Positions 1-8,070 of a DNA stretch of 64,000 nt are shown one piece after another. Position 1 is the stretch's first letter. Every line of letters begins with the position of its first letter. The stretch lies in assembly GCA_021851335.1 (NCBI GenBank), contig JAJZEA010000002.1, forward strand, positions 1 through 64,000. Direction: 5' to 3'. The notes beneath the pieces are model-generated. The model did not search any database. It was not told where the DNA came from and was given only the letters and a program-made list of their open reading frames with translations. The translations under genes were made by a program, and so were the position numbers. Source of the DNA: Acidobacteriota bacterium. GTDB taxonomy: Bacteria; Acidobacteriota; Terriglobia; Terriglobales; Acidobacteriaceae.

Positions 1-316
1 CGTGCGCTGCATCCGCATGACGGCTCTTCAGCGTCGCCACCAGATCCCACTGCTCCGGCGTCGGCATCAGCCGCACATCTCCATTGGTGGCGATGCGCTG
101 GTCGTGCAGAATCATCTCCATCGCGGCGTTCTTCTGGTCCACAAAGACAGGGTTATAGGTGCTGTCGTAGAGCATCACATCAAAGCCCTGCGTCGCCAGG
201 TAGTCGTTCTTGACCACCTTCATCTGCACCTGGGCGCTCATCGCTGCTGACCCGGCAGAGGCCGCCACCAGAAATCCACAACCCCACAAAACTACAGAAG
301 AAAATCGATTCATCAT
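1..316 (-). CDS. Secreted protein, N-terminal fragment (cut by window edge), possibly glycoside hydrolase
   Basis: The minus strand reads from an ATG at 316 (tandem ATG ATG) to the left edge without a stop, giving 105 codons. The first ~30 residues are a typical signal peptide (MNRFSSVVLWGCGFLVAAS...), so the product is exported. The mature part contains a segment around YLATQGFDVMLYDSTYNP and VRLMPTPEQWDLVATLK. I recall similar N-termini on large secreted acidobacterial glycoside hydrolases (some labelled GH9), but no catalytic region is visible here, so the function is a guess. It is divergent from the collagen-like gene at 531, and the ~210 bases between them must hold both promoters. The presence of a real gene is well supported by the signal peptide and codon use; the family is not. 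Confidence 0.6.
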   Translation of the reverse strand, partial: MMNRFSSVVLWGCGFLVAASAGSAAMSAQVQMKVVKNDYLATQGFDVMLYDSTYNPVFVDQKNAAMEMILHDQRIATNGDVRLMPTPEQWDLVATLKSRHADAAH

Positions 317-530
317 GGATGCGCTGTCCTCACAGGTCACCCAGCATACCCGACTCGCACTCCAGTTGCCAAGTTCCGATTGCCTCCTCAAGCCGACAAC
401 CGGGATGAGGTGGTCAAGACGTGTGGCCGATTCTGTCCATCGCCGGACGAAGAATTTACGTTGTATGGTTCCCGAGTGGGTGCTATCCTCAGTGCGGTCT
501 TCCCCATTTTGAAAACAAGCAAGGAGTCAC

Positions 531-1568
531 TTGAAACTACTATTCAGTTTCCGCATCGCCCTGTGTCTTGCCGTTGGAATTCTTTCTTCGCAGTTGTATC
601 CACTGCATGCCCAGGATTTCTCAAAGGGTCATCCCGATAACGATTCACAAGATTCCGCAAAGCCAGTGGTTCTCAATGCTTCTGCGAATTTTACAAATGG
701 CCAACTGACCGTCGTCGGTACAAACTTTCCGCGAAATGCGCGTCTGGTGCTCAATGGCCAGCAACTAGCAATTCTCAGTTCCAATGCGACAACTATTATC
801 GCCACGCTGCCTTCTGCGGTGCTATCCACGCCAGGATCCTATCTGCTTGCGATGGAACGGCAGCATGGTCGAGCGGCCATCCCGTTTATCGTCACCATTG
901 GCGCGGTGGGGCCGCAGGGTCCAATCGGGCCTACCGGAGCAACAGGACCCCAAGGCCAGATTGGACCACAGGGCCTGCAAGGACAACAGGGAATACAAGG
1001 CCCTGCAGGAACTTCACTGCCTCCAACCGCCTACGGTGCTACCTTCACTGGTGGGGTAAGTGTCGGAACATCGACGGCTTCCAACATCATCTCCTCGAGT
1101 GCAACTTCCCTGGCAACGATCAAGCTTCCAGCGGATGATTATCTCATTCATGCCCTCATCTCTGGCACTTCTAACAACAGCGACACGCTCACATGCAATC
1201 TGAACATCGGCGGTCTACCGCAGGGAGGTATCAGCAGTTCCTCCGGTAGCGGTGTGCAAACGATTGCAACGGGTGAGGTCAGTCTGACTGAAGCTACCAA
1301 TATCCCATTGCTTGTTGCCTACTCGGTACCTTCTTACTCGGCCTCTTCTAAAGTTGTGACTCCCGCTCTGACTTTGCTTTGCGTCACGGCGAGCAATGAT
1401 GAAGGTGGAATCACCGCTACTCTGGTGGCTGAACCGGTCACCGTCAGCAGCGCGCAGCAGTTTACCAATACCATTGGCAGTAGTAGTGGTTCCTCGACAC
1501 CGACCAACCTTGGCGGATGGAATCGAGTGAACAACATAAGTGGAGGGACAACAACCAGCCTTCCATAA
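531..1568 (+). CDS. Secreted collagen-like repeat protein with IPT/TIG-like domain
   Basis: A TTG start at 531 is chosen because AAGGAG lies at 521-526 with good spacing. Residues 1-27 form a signal peptide (cleavage near LHA-QDF). Residues ~46-123 look like an IPT/TIG-type immunoglobulin-like domain ([20 protein letters not shown] is typical). Residues 124-160 are a run of about twelve Gly-X-Y triplets rich in Pro and Gln ([16 protein letters not shown]), a collagen-like stalk. Residues 161-345 form a Ser/Thr-rich beta-type tail with no recognised domain, perhaps a trimeric head. The protein is probably cell-surface or extracellular. Bacterial collagen-like proteins with phage-tail-like or adhesive heads are known, so adhesion is possible, but nothing here proves it. 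Confidence 0.8.
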   Translation: MKLLFSFRIALCLAVGILSSQLYPLHAQDFSKGHPDNDSQDSAKPVVLNASANFTNGQLTVVGTNFPRNARLVLNGQQLAILSSNATTIIATLPSAVLSTPGSYLLAMERQHGRAAIPFIVTIGAVGPQGPIGPTGATGPQGQIGPQGLQGQQGIQGPAGTSLPPTAYGATFTGGVSVGTSTASNIISSSATSLATIKLPADDYLIHALISGTSNNSDTLTCNLNIGGLPQGGISSSSGSGVQTIATGEVSLTEATNIPLLVAYSVPSYSASSKVVTPALTLLCVTASNDEGGITATLVAEPVTVSSAQQFTNTIGSSSGSSTPTNLGGWNRVNNISGGTTTSLP

Positions 1569-1939
1569 GCGGCGGTACCGTACTTCACAAAAAAATTGTA
1601 GCCTACCGGCTGAAACTGGCTTGCGTCGCTGGTCTTGGCCGGAAGGCTTTTCGTAACGACAGAGATATGACGCTCTCCATTTCGGGCGCCCACATCCGAT
1701 CACTGTACTCGATGCAAAACCGCAGCGGAATCGCCGTTCCGCCCGTTTTCAGCCAGATTCCACAAAAACGCCTGCGGTTCACTCTTGGCTGGATATGTCA
1801 TGGACGAGGACAGCCAGGGCAAAACAGAGGCGGACTTCAACAGAATCGATCCTGCTGGCATATTCAGACCTGTCTATCCACAGTCGCGCAGCGTCCATTG
1901 GACTGGAACGCTCCTGCCCAAGCGAATTAAAATACTTTC
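1569..1939. other. Intergenic region, possible decayed minus-strand reading frame
   Basis: No gene with a credible start and full domain is visible. On the minus strand, short stretches between about 1800 and 1590 in two frames (for example GGTAIPLRFCIEYSDRMW and SQFQPVGYNFFVKYG) look more protein-like than random, which could mark a decayed gene. The plus strand should hold the promoter of the gene starting at 1940, but I see no convincing -35/-10 pair. Confidence 0.3.
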
Positions 1940-2431
1940 ATGATGGACTACCGCAGGTTAGGAATTGCCACGAAAATTTTGATGGGTGTGATTGCCTTCT
2001 TGGGTATCGCAACCGTTGCCTCTGCCCAAAACTCTTCCTTTCGTGGTCGCAAGTACAAGGCTCCGCCGCCCGTCAGCCGGGTCGAAGTCACTGTACTTCG
2101 CGCCGATAGCGGAAAGCCCGTCACGGATGCTTCCGTCATCTTTCATCCTCTGGTGCATGGCAAGGACCGCGGCAACATGGAGTTGAAGACGGACTCGGAC
2201 GGCAAGGCGCTGATTGACGTCATTGAGACGGGGTCGACCATTCGGCTTCAGGTCATTGCGCCCAGCTATCAGACCTTTGGGCAGGATTACAAGATCGACA
2301 AAAGCGCAATGGCGCTGACCATCAAGCTCAATCGTGCTGCGCATCAATACAGCATCTATGGCGATCTCCAGCAGGACTCGACGTCCAAGCCGAAGCAGGA
2401 TTCCGCGCCGCCGTCCAAGCCCAATCCATAA
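1940..2431 (+). CDS. Small secreted protein with carboxypeptidase-regulatory-like beta domain
   Basis: The 163-residue product begins with a signal peptide (residues ~10-29, ending ATVASAQ). Residues ~46-130 (VSRVEVTVLRADSGKPVTDA, then DSDGKALIDVIETGSTIRL) have the shape of a carboxypeptidase-regulatory-like or Cna-B-like beta sandwich, a fold common in exported acidobacterial proteins. The last ~20 residues are Lys/Pro/Ser/Gln-rich and probably disordered. The function is unknown; a surface or periplasmic binding module is likely. The reading frame continues in frame beyond the TAA stop into a Pro/Gln-rich repeat (see the repeat at 2435-2479). An SDR gene follows 90 bases downstream on the same strand. 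Confidence 0.75.
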   Translation: MMDYRRLGIATKILMGVIAFLGIATVASAQNSSFRGRKYKAPPPVSRVEVTVLRADSGKPVTDASVIFHPLVHGKDRGNMELKTDSDGKALIDVIETGSTIRLQVIAPSYQTFGQDYKIDKSAMALTIKLNRAAHQYSIYGDLQQDSTSKPKQDSAPPSKPNP

Positions 2432-2434
2432 CCA

Positions 2435-2479
2435 GCCCAACCCAGGCAGGCCCAACTCAGACAGGCCCAACCCAGCAAG
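2435..2479 (+). repeat. Three 15-bp tandem repeats after a stop codon
   Basis: Units GCCCAACCCAGGCAG, GCCCAACTCAGACAG and GCCCAACCCAGCAAG follow each other without gaps. They stay in frame with the preceding gene and would encode a Pro-Ala-Gln-rich tail if the TAA at 2429-2431 were read through; the next in-frame stop is at about 2492. PSKPNP is encoded both just before the TAA and again after the repeat. Confidence 0.7.
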
Positions 2480-2521
2480 CCAAATCCAGCCTGATCTGTG
2501 CGCAACGCGCGTAAGGATGAG

Positions 2522-3286
2522 ATGAGCGATTCCAGCAACGGTCGGGATCGAGCCGTGCTGATCACCGGTGGAGCGCGCCGCATCGGTCGCGCCCTTGCGC
2601 TCGATCTGGCCCGGCTTGGCTATCGCGTCGCCATCACCTATCGGCAATCGCAGGACGAAGCGTTCCACACCGTCGCCGACTGTCGGGCGCTCGGTGCAGA
2701 CGCCGAGGCCTTCGCGCTTGAGATTCGTTCTCCGGCGGAGATTGCCACAACGGTCTCGGCCGTCCTTCAGCGATTCGGCCATATCGACGCGCTGGTCAAC
2801 AACGCCGCGGTCTTCGACTCCGTCGCTCTGGAAGCGATGACGGCTGAGCGCTGGGATGCGGCGTTTGATGTGAATGTGCGCGGGCCTATGCTGATGACGC
2901 AGGCGCTCCTGCCGCAGCTTCGAGCGCGCGGCGGACGAGTCGTGCATCTGGGGTCGCTGGGCGGCAGCCGCGCGTGGCCGTCCCACGCGCACTACTGCTC
3001 GGCCAAGGCGGCGCTCGAGATGCTCACGCGAACCATGGCGCGCGCCTATGCCCCGGAGGTGAGCGTAAATTGCGTGGCTCCGGGCTGGATCGAGATGGAA
3101 GAAGCAACGGCTGCCGCAAACGCGAATTTCGATGCTGCTGCCGCGGCGCGCTTCGCGGCCAAGACGCCGATGGGCCGGAATGGACGCGCGGAAGAAGTGG
3201 CCGCAGCCGTGCGTTTTTTCCTCACTGGACCGAAGTTCATCACCGGACAGGTGCTGGCTGTAGACGGCGGTCTGGGCCTGGTCTGA
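2522..3286 (+). CDS. Short-chain dehydrogenase/reductase, pteridine-reductase-like
   Basis: A 254-residue classical SDR. ATG 2522 is preferred over GTG 2498 because AAGGAT lies 4-9 bases upstream of it. The NADP(H) Rossmann motif is TGGARRIGRAL (residues 15-25); the Arg-Arg-Ile-Gly form is typical of pteridine/dihydromonapterin reductases (FolM/PTR1-like). NNAAV is at 93-97, the catalytic Ser is near 145, and Tyr158 and Lys162 make the YxxxK motif. The C-terminal GQVLAVDGGLGLV is also typical. It is probably cytosolic and reduces a pterin or another ketone with NADPH. The SDR assignment is secure, the substrate is an inference. It stands alone between a secreted protein gene and an IS remnant. 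Confidence 0.88.
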   Translation: MSDSSNGRDRAVLITGGARRIGRALALDLARLGYRVAITYRQSQDEAFHTVADCRALGADAEAFALEIRSPAEIATTVSAVLQRFGHIDALVNNAAVFDSVALEAMTAERWDAAFDVNVRGPMLMTQALLPQLRARGGRVVHLGSLGGSRAWPSHAHYCSAKAALEMLTRTMARAYAPEVSVNCVAPGWIEMEEATAAANANFDAAAAARFAAKTPMGRNGRAEEVAAAVRFFLTGPKFITGQVLAVDGGLGLV

Positions 3287-3364
3287 CGGGCTGTTCCGAT
3301 GCGGAGTGCCCGGCAAATTCTGTACCCGTTGAAAAGAGACAAACCGGTAGGGAACCAGCAGGAA

Positions 3365-3580
3365 ATGCGCTAGGCAAGGAAGCATACACTGGAGCAGATC
3401 GTGAATATTCTGCGGTAGATTGAAAAAGCTGTGGCGAACAACAGGACACGTCCGATCACAGACCGCGAGGCCGGGATCACGGAGCCGATGTACTACCGGT
3501 GGCGCAAGGAGCATAGCGGTCTGAAGGTGGAACAGGCCAAACGGCTGAAGGATCTGGAGCAGGAAAACCGGGATTCGGCC
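3365..3580 (+). pseudogene. IS3-family transposase OrfA remnant with internal stop
   Basis: In one frame the sequence reads KHTLEQIVNILR, then a TAG at 3416-3418, then IEKAVANNRTRPITDREAGI, YYRWRKEHSGLKV and AKRLKDLEQEN. This is the N-terminal helix-turn-helix and start of the leucine zipper of an IS3/IS911-type OrfA. In intact relatives the stop position holds Gln (LRQIE), so CAG-to-TAG explains it. The similarity ends after LEQEN at about 3570, and no OrfB follows. The element is dead and cannot supply transposase. A separate OrfB scrap lies at 9222-9390. Confidence 0.8.
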
Positions 3581-3635
3581 GCCACGAAACACATATTGCT
3601 CGGGCTTACTCACAAGAATGTATTTGTAGGCAAAG

Positions 3636-4745
3636 TCAGTGGGCGTTTTCCTTCTTGTATGTAGCCATGCTGTGGCAGTGCAGAATTCCTCCTCCGGAGC
3701 ATGGGTAGGTATGAATGAGCAGTCGTGGAGCCGCCACTTCGATAGTACGGGCGAGTACCTGTGCATTGAGCAGATTCATATTCTTGTAGTCGGGAACAGG
3801 ATCCATGCTTCTGGGTTCGATCACATCGCCAAATGCCAGTGAGAGCGGTGGGACCGGATCATTTTTGTTGATGACCAATGTGACTGACTTGACCTGCCCG
3901 GAGCGCACAAGCTGATCCCACTCATGCAATGCAGATGGAGTAAGCTGCGGACCATACAGAGTGACATGGGTAGCCAGGATGTCACGGTTGCGGAGAGCGG
4001 CAAGGCAGAGCATGGCTCCGTTGCTGTGGCAGGAGAGTTGGTCATAGCTGTGACCGGCCATTGCTGCATATCCAGGCATATTGTCGATGGAATACTGGCC
4101 GTTCGTTGGTTCGTCCTCAGGAACGACGCGAGCGACAAGATCCGCAAAGAAGCTGGTGTAAGCCGCAATGCCGAGAACGAAGTTGTATTTGTTGAAATCG
4201 ATGGCGTCCGAATAGGGATGCCCTGCGAGTTGCTCCTGCCGCGCGAGCATCTCATGGGCTGCTGCGATCGTCGCGGGGTCTGGCCTGGGTACTGAGTAAA
4301 GCACCATCCAGCCTGTTCCGCCGATGAGGGCATTGTGAGCGGGAATGTACGTAGGATGCGCGTCAAAGCGGGCGCTGGCATCGGCGACCTCGGCGTTGAA
4401 GACAGCAAGGCGGCTGAGGAGATCGTCGTGCCGTGTGCGCAGCAGACGATACTGTGTGGTGCAGCTTTGCACCAGGCCCAGGTTACGCGTGTCGATATTG
4501 CCGCATTGGGTGTTGAAGGAGTTGGCCTGTTGGTTGTACACGAAGAGATCCTGCAGAAGCTGCTGGCGTCGGGTGAAGAGCGTTGAATCAACCTGACGCA
4601 AGTGCATGGGAACATAGGCGGGCAACCGGGGCGCTTCGTCAGGATTGTCGTCCGGCAGTTTCAGGGATTGGGCGAGGCAGGCGATCGGAGTCAGGAGAGC
4701 GCCGACGATGAGGATGCGGATCCAACCTGGAACGGAATCGATCAT
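3636..4745 (-). CDS. Secreted alpha/beta-hydrolase-like protein of unknown function
   Basis: The 369-residue product starts with a signal peptide (residues 1-25, ending PIACLAQ). The second half has the landmarks of an alpha/beta hydrolase. SCHSNGAMLC (about 240-249) resembles a nucleophile elbow with Ser before Asn-Gly, TLVINKNDPVPP (about 293-304) resembles the strand carrying the acidic residue, and His residues occur near the C-terminus (TYPCSGGGILHCHS). The first half (residues 45-140) is helical and has an HLRQVDSTLFTRRQQLLQD segment. It is the last gene of a three-gene minus-strand operon, and its ATG overlaps the stop of the ankyrin gene (ATGA), so the two are translationally coupled. 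The catalytic triad is inferred from pattern only; no known family was recognised. Confidence 0.75.
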   Translation of the reverse strand: MIDSVPGWIRILIVGALLTPIACLAQSLKLPDDNPDEAPRLPAYVPMHLRQVDSTLFTRRQQLLQDLFVYNQQANSFNTQCGNIDTRNLGLVQSCTTQYRLLRTRHDDLLSRLAVFNAEVADASARFDAHPTYIPAHNALIGGTGWMVLYSVPRPDPATIAAAHEMLARQEQLAGHPYSDAIDFNKYNFVLGIAAYTSFFADLVARVVPEDEPTNGQYSIDNMPGYAAMAGHSYDQLSCHSNGAMLCLAALRNRDILATHVTLYGPQLTPSALHEWDQLVRSGQVKSVTLVINKNDPVPPLSLAFGDVIEPRSMDPVPDYKNMNLLNAQVLARTIEVAAPRLLIHTYPCSGGGILHCHSMATYKKENAH

Positions 4746-6661
4746 GGGGTAGTTGTCTCTACGTGAACGGGATGACCAAAGACGATTGCTTCCAGCGTCG
4801 AAAGATCGGCCAATCCAACATCGTAAGTCATCGCGGCATATCGGATGGCACGATCCTGGCTGCCAGTGAGGTGATAAATCCGGACAAGTGCAAGATAGTA
4901 TTCACCAGTCCAGGGGGATAAGCGCAGTGCGCGCTCGAAGAGCACGGCGACCGGAAGCAGGTCACTGCGGGAGTGGGCTTGTGCATATGCAGAGGTAGCC
5001 TGCGCGGCAAGCGCGGCGGCGACTGGAGTGGGTGGAAGCGCTAGACCGTGCGCCTCGATGGAGGCGATGAAGACGCGGAGTTCAATCGAGTCAGAATCCG
5101 CTGCGTAACGCTCAAGCGCATCCCGGAAGAGCAGGATCTCGTCCTTCTGGCGGGGACGGTTGAAGCGCACATCATCGGCCAGGCGCGCCAAGGCCGAAGC
5201 GATGAAGCCCTTGGTGATGCGCCGCTGCTGCATGGCATCGAAAAGTATTTTCCGCGCACTGAGATAGTCATCGTTGGTCTTGTCATCTGCAAATTGCTTG
5301 TCGAGTACATCGAGTGCGGAAGCTCCGTTGTGCTCGTCTCCTGCACCGAGATCGAGTGGATCGACACCAAAGGCGAGCAAGGTCGTTATTGCACCAACCG
5401 GGTCGTCGTTCTGTTCAGCGGCGTAGCGCAGGAGCGAACCGTCGGGCAGACTGGATGAAGTGAAGATAGAGCCAGTCGAGGACTCGTCGGCTCCAGCGTC
5501 AATCAAAGCTTGTATCTCGTTCTCAGATCCGTAAGCGGTCGCGTTGACCAGACCCTGCTGAAGATTGACCGAAACATCGACCAATGCGGCGAGGTTCGGT
5601 GGAGTCCAGCACGGATCAGCACCGGAGACAGGATCACCAGGCACATCTTTGTCATCGGGAGGCGTCCATGTGAAGTCTGCGCCGAGGTTGACCATTTCAC
5701 GAATGCGCTGCGGGCCGATCTGACAGGCCTGCGCAAGCACGGGTAGTCGAACGCTGCCCCAGTTGATGCTCGTTTCGGTTTCCGCTCCGTGCAAAACCAG
5801 CATCTGGGCAATTGCTGGGTTAGGGTGCATTAGAGCAAAAAAAAGCGGAGGCACCTGGACCGATTTGCCATCCTCGCTGTCCAAAGGGAGTGGCTGATTG
5901 GGATGAGCATGGGCGGCAAGAAGAAACGCAAGCAAGGGAGCGCTTTGCGGTGTAGCTGTCTCCGGATTGACCGCATAACTCATCGAGAAAACATTGGACG
6001 GTGAATAGGTGCCGGGATCCGGAGGCACTCCGCTGGCAAGCAGTAGACGCACAGTGTCCATCGGAATGGTTTTGTTGATATTCCACTGAGCAAGCAGCGC
6101 GTTGGCAAGCAGTTGATAGCCAGAATCGGAACCTTGTTTCAGATTGGCGTGGTGCGCAAGCAGAAGTTGAATGAGTGCTGTATGCTCGGGGGAAAATGAC
6201 GCAATGGACAGCGGAGTCCAGCCGTTTGGGGTTGGAGTATCCACAAAGGCTCCGTGATCGAGCAGTGCGGAGATAAGCTCCAGCCACTCGTGATCGTCGC
6301 TGGCGCTCGTCGCTGCATTCACGGCAAGGTGAAGAGCCGACCATCCATTCTGATTGGTGACATTGACCTGGGCGTTGCCATAAGTGAGCAGTAAAGCGGT
6401 GTGCACATGCTGTTTGGCAATCGCGTAGATGAGCGGAGCGATATGGCTCGAAGGATCCACACTGTTGGGGTCGCATCCGGCCTGCAGCAGGCCTGCAATG
6501 GTGGTGTCGTCGCCGTTATACGCAGAAATCGCGAACTGATTATCGAGCAGCGAACACGGATCGTTGGGATTCTGTGCCCGCAGCAGCAGAGGAAGGCCGA
6601 CGAGAACGAGAGCAAGCGACAAATGACGAACGAGACACTGGTGCATAAGGGCGATTCGCAT
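4742..6661 (-). CDS. Secreted ankyrin-repeat protein
   Basis: A 639-residue protein with an N-terminal signal peptide (hydrophobic LSLALVLVGLPLLL, cleavage near LRAQ). Ankyrin repeats begin at about residue 40 (FAISAYNGDDTTIAGLLQAG) and recur: HIAPLIYAIAKQHVHTALLL, NGWSALHLAVNAAT, NGWTPLSIASFSPEHTALIQ, PLLAFLLAAHAHPN, and weaker copies to about 470. The C-terminal ~150 residues are alpha-helical, with a TPR-like pair near ARLADD and FERALRLSPWTGEYYLALVR. It should act in the periplasm or outside the cell as a protein-binding scaffold. An alternative start is ATG 6646. Only 8 bases separate it from the gene upstream, and it overlaps the gene downstream by 4, so all three form one operon. Confidence 0.85.
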   Translation of the reverse strand: MRIALMHQCLVRHLSLALVLVGLPLLLRAQNPNDPCSLLDNQFAISAYNGDDTTIAGLLQAGCDPNSVDPSSHIAPLIYAIAKQHVHTALLLTYGNAQVNVTNQNGWSALHLAVNAATSASDDHEWLELISALLDHGAFVDTPTPNGWTPLSIASFSPEHTALIQLLLAHHANLKQGSDSGYQLLANALLAQWNINKTIPMDTVRLLLASGVPPDPGTYSPSNVFSMSYAVNPETATPQSAPLLAFLLAAHAHPNQPLPLDSEDGKSVQVPPLFFALMHPNPAIAQMLVLHGAETETSINWGSVRLPVLAQACQIGPQRIREMVNLGADFTWTPPDDKDVPGDPVSGADPCWTPPNLAALVDVSVNLQQGLVNATAYGSENEIQALIDAGADESSTGSIFTSSSLPDGSLLRYAAEQNDDPVGAITTLLAFGVDPLDLGAGDEHNGASALDVLDKQFADDKTNDDYLSARKILFDAMQQRRITKGFIASALARLADDVRFNRPRQKDEILLFRDALERYAADSDSIELRVFIASIEAHGLALPPTPVAAALAAQATSAYAQAHSRSDLLPVAVLFERALRLSPWTGEYYLALVRIYHLTGSQDRAIRYAAMTYDVGLADLSTLEAIVFGHPVHVETTTP

Positions 6662-6669
6662 GAGAGCGT

Positions 6670-7890
6670 TTATGGATGAGCGGCTGGCGTGGCTGAGCCA
6701 GTTCGCGCGGTTGAGCCGGTGAGCGCGGCGGGAGCTGCGATGGTGGGGATATGCATATGCAGGAAGTCGATGGTTTGTGCGCTGCTTTGCTGATCCTGCG
6801 CCGCCTGATGCTGGAGGTCGGCTTTATAGGCTTTCAACACTGCGGTGTCAACTCCGCCAGCCGCAATGGAGCGATTGACCTCGGCAATCTGCTGCTGCTT
6901 TTCAGCTAAGTGAGATTGGAAGTGATCGTATTCGCGCAGGTGCTCCTGGATGAGCGGGTCATTCCGCCGGGCAGCTGGAATCTGTGCTTCCAGCGCGGTA
7001 GCCGCTGGCGTTTGGACGGGATGGGGATACGTGAGCGCCTGTGGAGTCGCACAGGGAGCACCATCGAAGCCGCAGCCAGAGACGGCTTTGGCGATCTCGA
7101 TGGAGGCGTCGCTCAGGCTCGCCGCAGAGGCGCTGGTAGCAGTCGCTGCCGCTACCGAGGATGCGCTGATGCTGGAAAGCTGCTGGAGAACGGAGTTCAC
7201 CCCGGTCGCTGGAAGCGGCGTGGTGACGAGCGCTGGCAACGTTGCGCCGAAGCGGGACTTCGTGAGAAAGAGATCCGACCCGCCGGTGGCCGGGATGGTG
7301 GCGACCTTGCGCATCGCCTCGTCGAGCTGCTGCAACTGCGTGGCGATGGCTGAGTTGGCAGAGATCAACGGCACTCTATCGCTGGCCTTCTCGCGCCCGA
7401 TGCCTGCGTCTTCGGCCGCAAGTGCGGTTGAACCCTGCATCTGGATAACATGAAGGGTGGCAGTCCGGATGTTGCTGAGGGTTTCCGCAGTTGGGTTCAA
7501 GGCGTAGGACTGGCGAAGTAGAGTGAGTGCGGAAGACCAATCCCCTTTGTGGGATGCGGCAACGGCTTTCGTCGTGAGATTGTAGGCATTCTGCTGCTGC
7601 TTGCGTTGGGATGCGGCAACCCGTTCCGCGTCATGTGCAGCCTGGCGAGCGGCAGCCTGAGCCTGCATGGCGGCCATGCAGGATGGGCAGTAGCGGGGCA
7701 CAGGCTGTGAGCTGCCACACCATGCATTGCCGCAGACAGCACGAGACGGAGGCGTAGATGGTGCCTGGACGCTGTAAGAGTGGCCCCAGACCGAGAAACT
7801 CATCTGAGCCAGGAGCCGGGTCGGTGCGGCTGCAACGCAAGCGAAGCTAGCCATAGCAACGATACTGCGGAAAAGACGCCGGAAGGTCAC
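6670..7890 (-). CDS. Secreted Cys-rich/coiled-coil protein, first gene of ankyrin operon
   Basis: GTG 7890 is chosen because GGGGG lies about 7 bases upstream and the protein then begins with a signal peptide (VTFRRLFRSIVAMASFACVA... ending LLAQ). The open frame extends further up to 8001 without good codon use. After the signal comes a Cys-containing segment with C-x4-C and a later C-x2-C (CGNAWCGSS, YCPSC), perhaps a zinc ribbon or disulfides. An Ala/Gln-rich coiled coil follows (QAAARQAAHDAERVAASQRK), then a TPR-like stretch (AVAASHKGDWSSALTLLRQS), a long Ala/Ser-rich part and a second coiled coil near the C-terminus. About 406 residues. I do not recognise the family. Co-transcription with the ankyrin and hydrolase-like genes suggests a shared exported complex. 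Confidence 0.65.
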   Translation of the reverse strand: MTFRRLFRSIVAMASFACVAAAPTRLLAQMSFSVWGHSYSVQAPSTPPSRAVCGNAWCGSSQPVPRYCPSCMAAMQAQAAARQAAHDAERVAASQRKQQQNAYNLTTKAVAASHKGDWSSALTLLRQSYALNPTAETLSNIRTATLHVIQMQGSTALAAEDAGIGREKASDRVPLISANSAIATQLQQLDEAMRKVATIPATGGSDLFLTKSRFGATLPALVTTPLPATGVNSVLQQLSSISASSVAAATATSASAASLSDASIEIAKAVSGCGFDGAPCATPQALTYPHPVQTPAATALEAQIPAARRNDPLIQEHLREYDHFQSHLAEKQQQIAEVNRSIAAGGVDTAVLKAYKADLQHQAAQDQQSSAQTIDFLHMHIPTIAAPAALTGSTARTGSATPAAHP

Positions 7891-8070
7891 GAGCACACCC
7901 CCAACAGAAGAAAGCAGCAGAGGAAAAGTTGAACACAATATAGCACTGAGGAAGCGCCGGTGTGGAGATATATTTCTGCTGTCGTACGACGCCGGTTGCA
8001 CAGTTGTGCTATCAAGCTCAGCAGCTAACCTATTACGACCTGGATCGAACGAACTGCGCGCCGCAAGTCC

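Noticed and set aside
1958-3766. 602-codon minus-strand open frame opposite the SDR gene
   Set aside because: It is antisense to two convincing genes, with Arg/His-rich low-quality composition and no domain.
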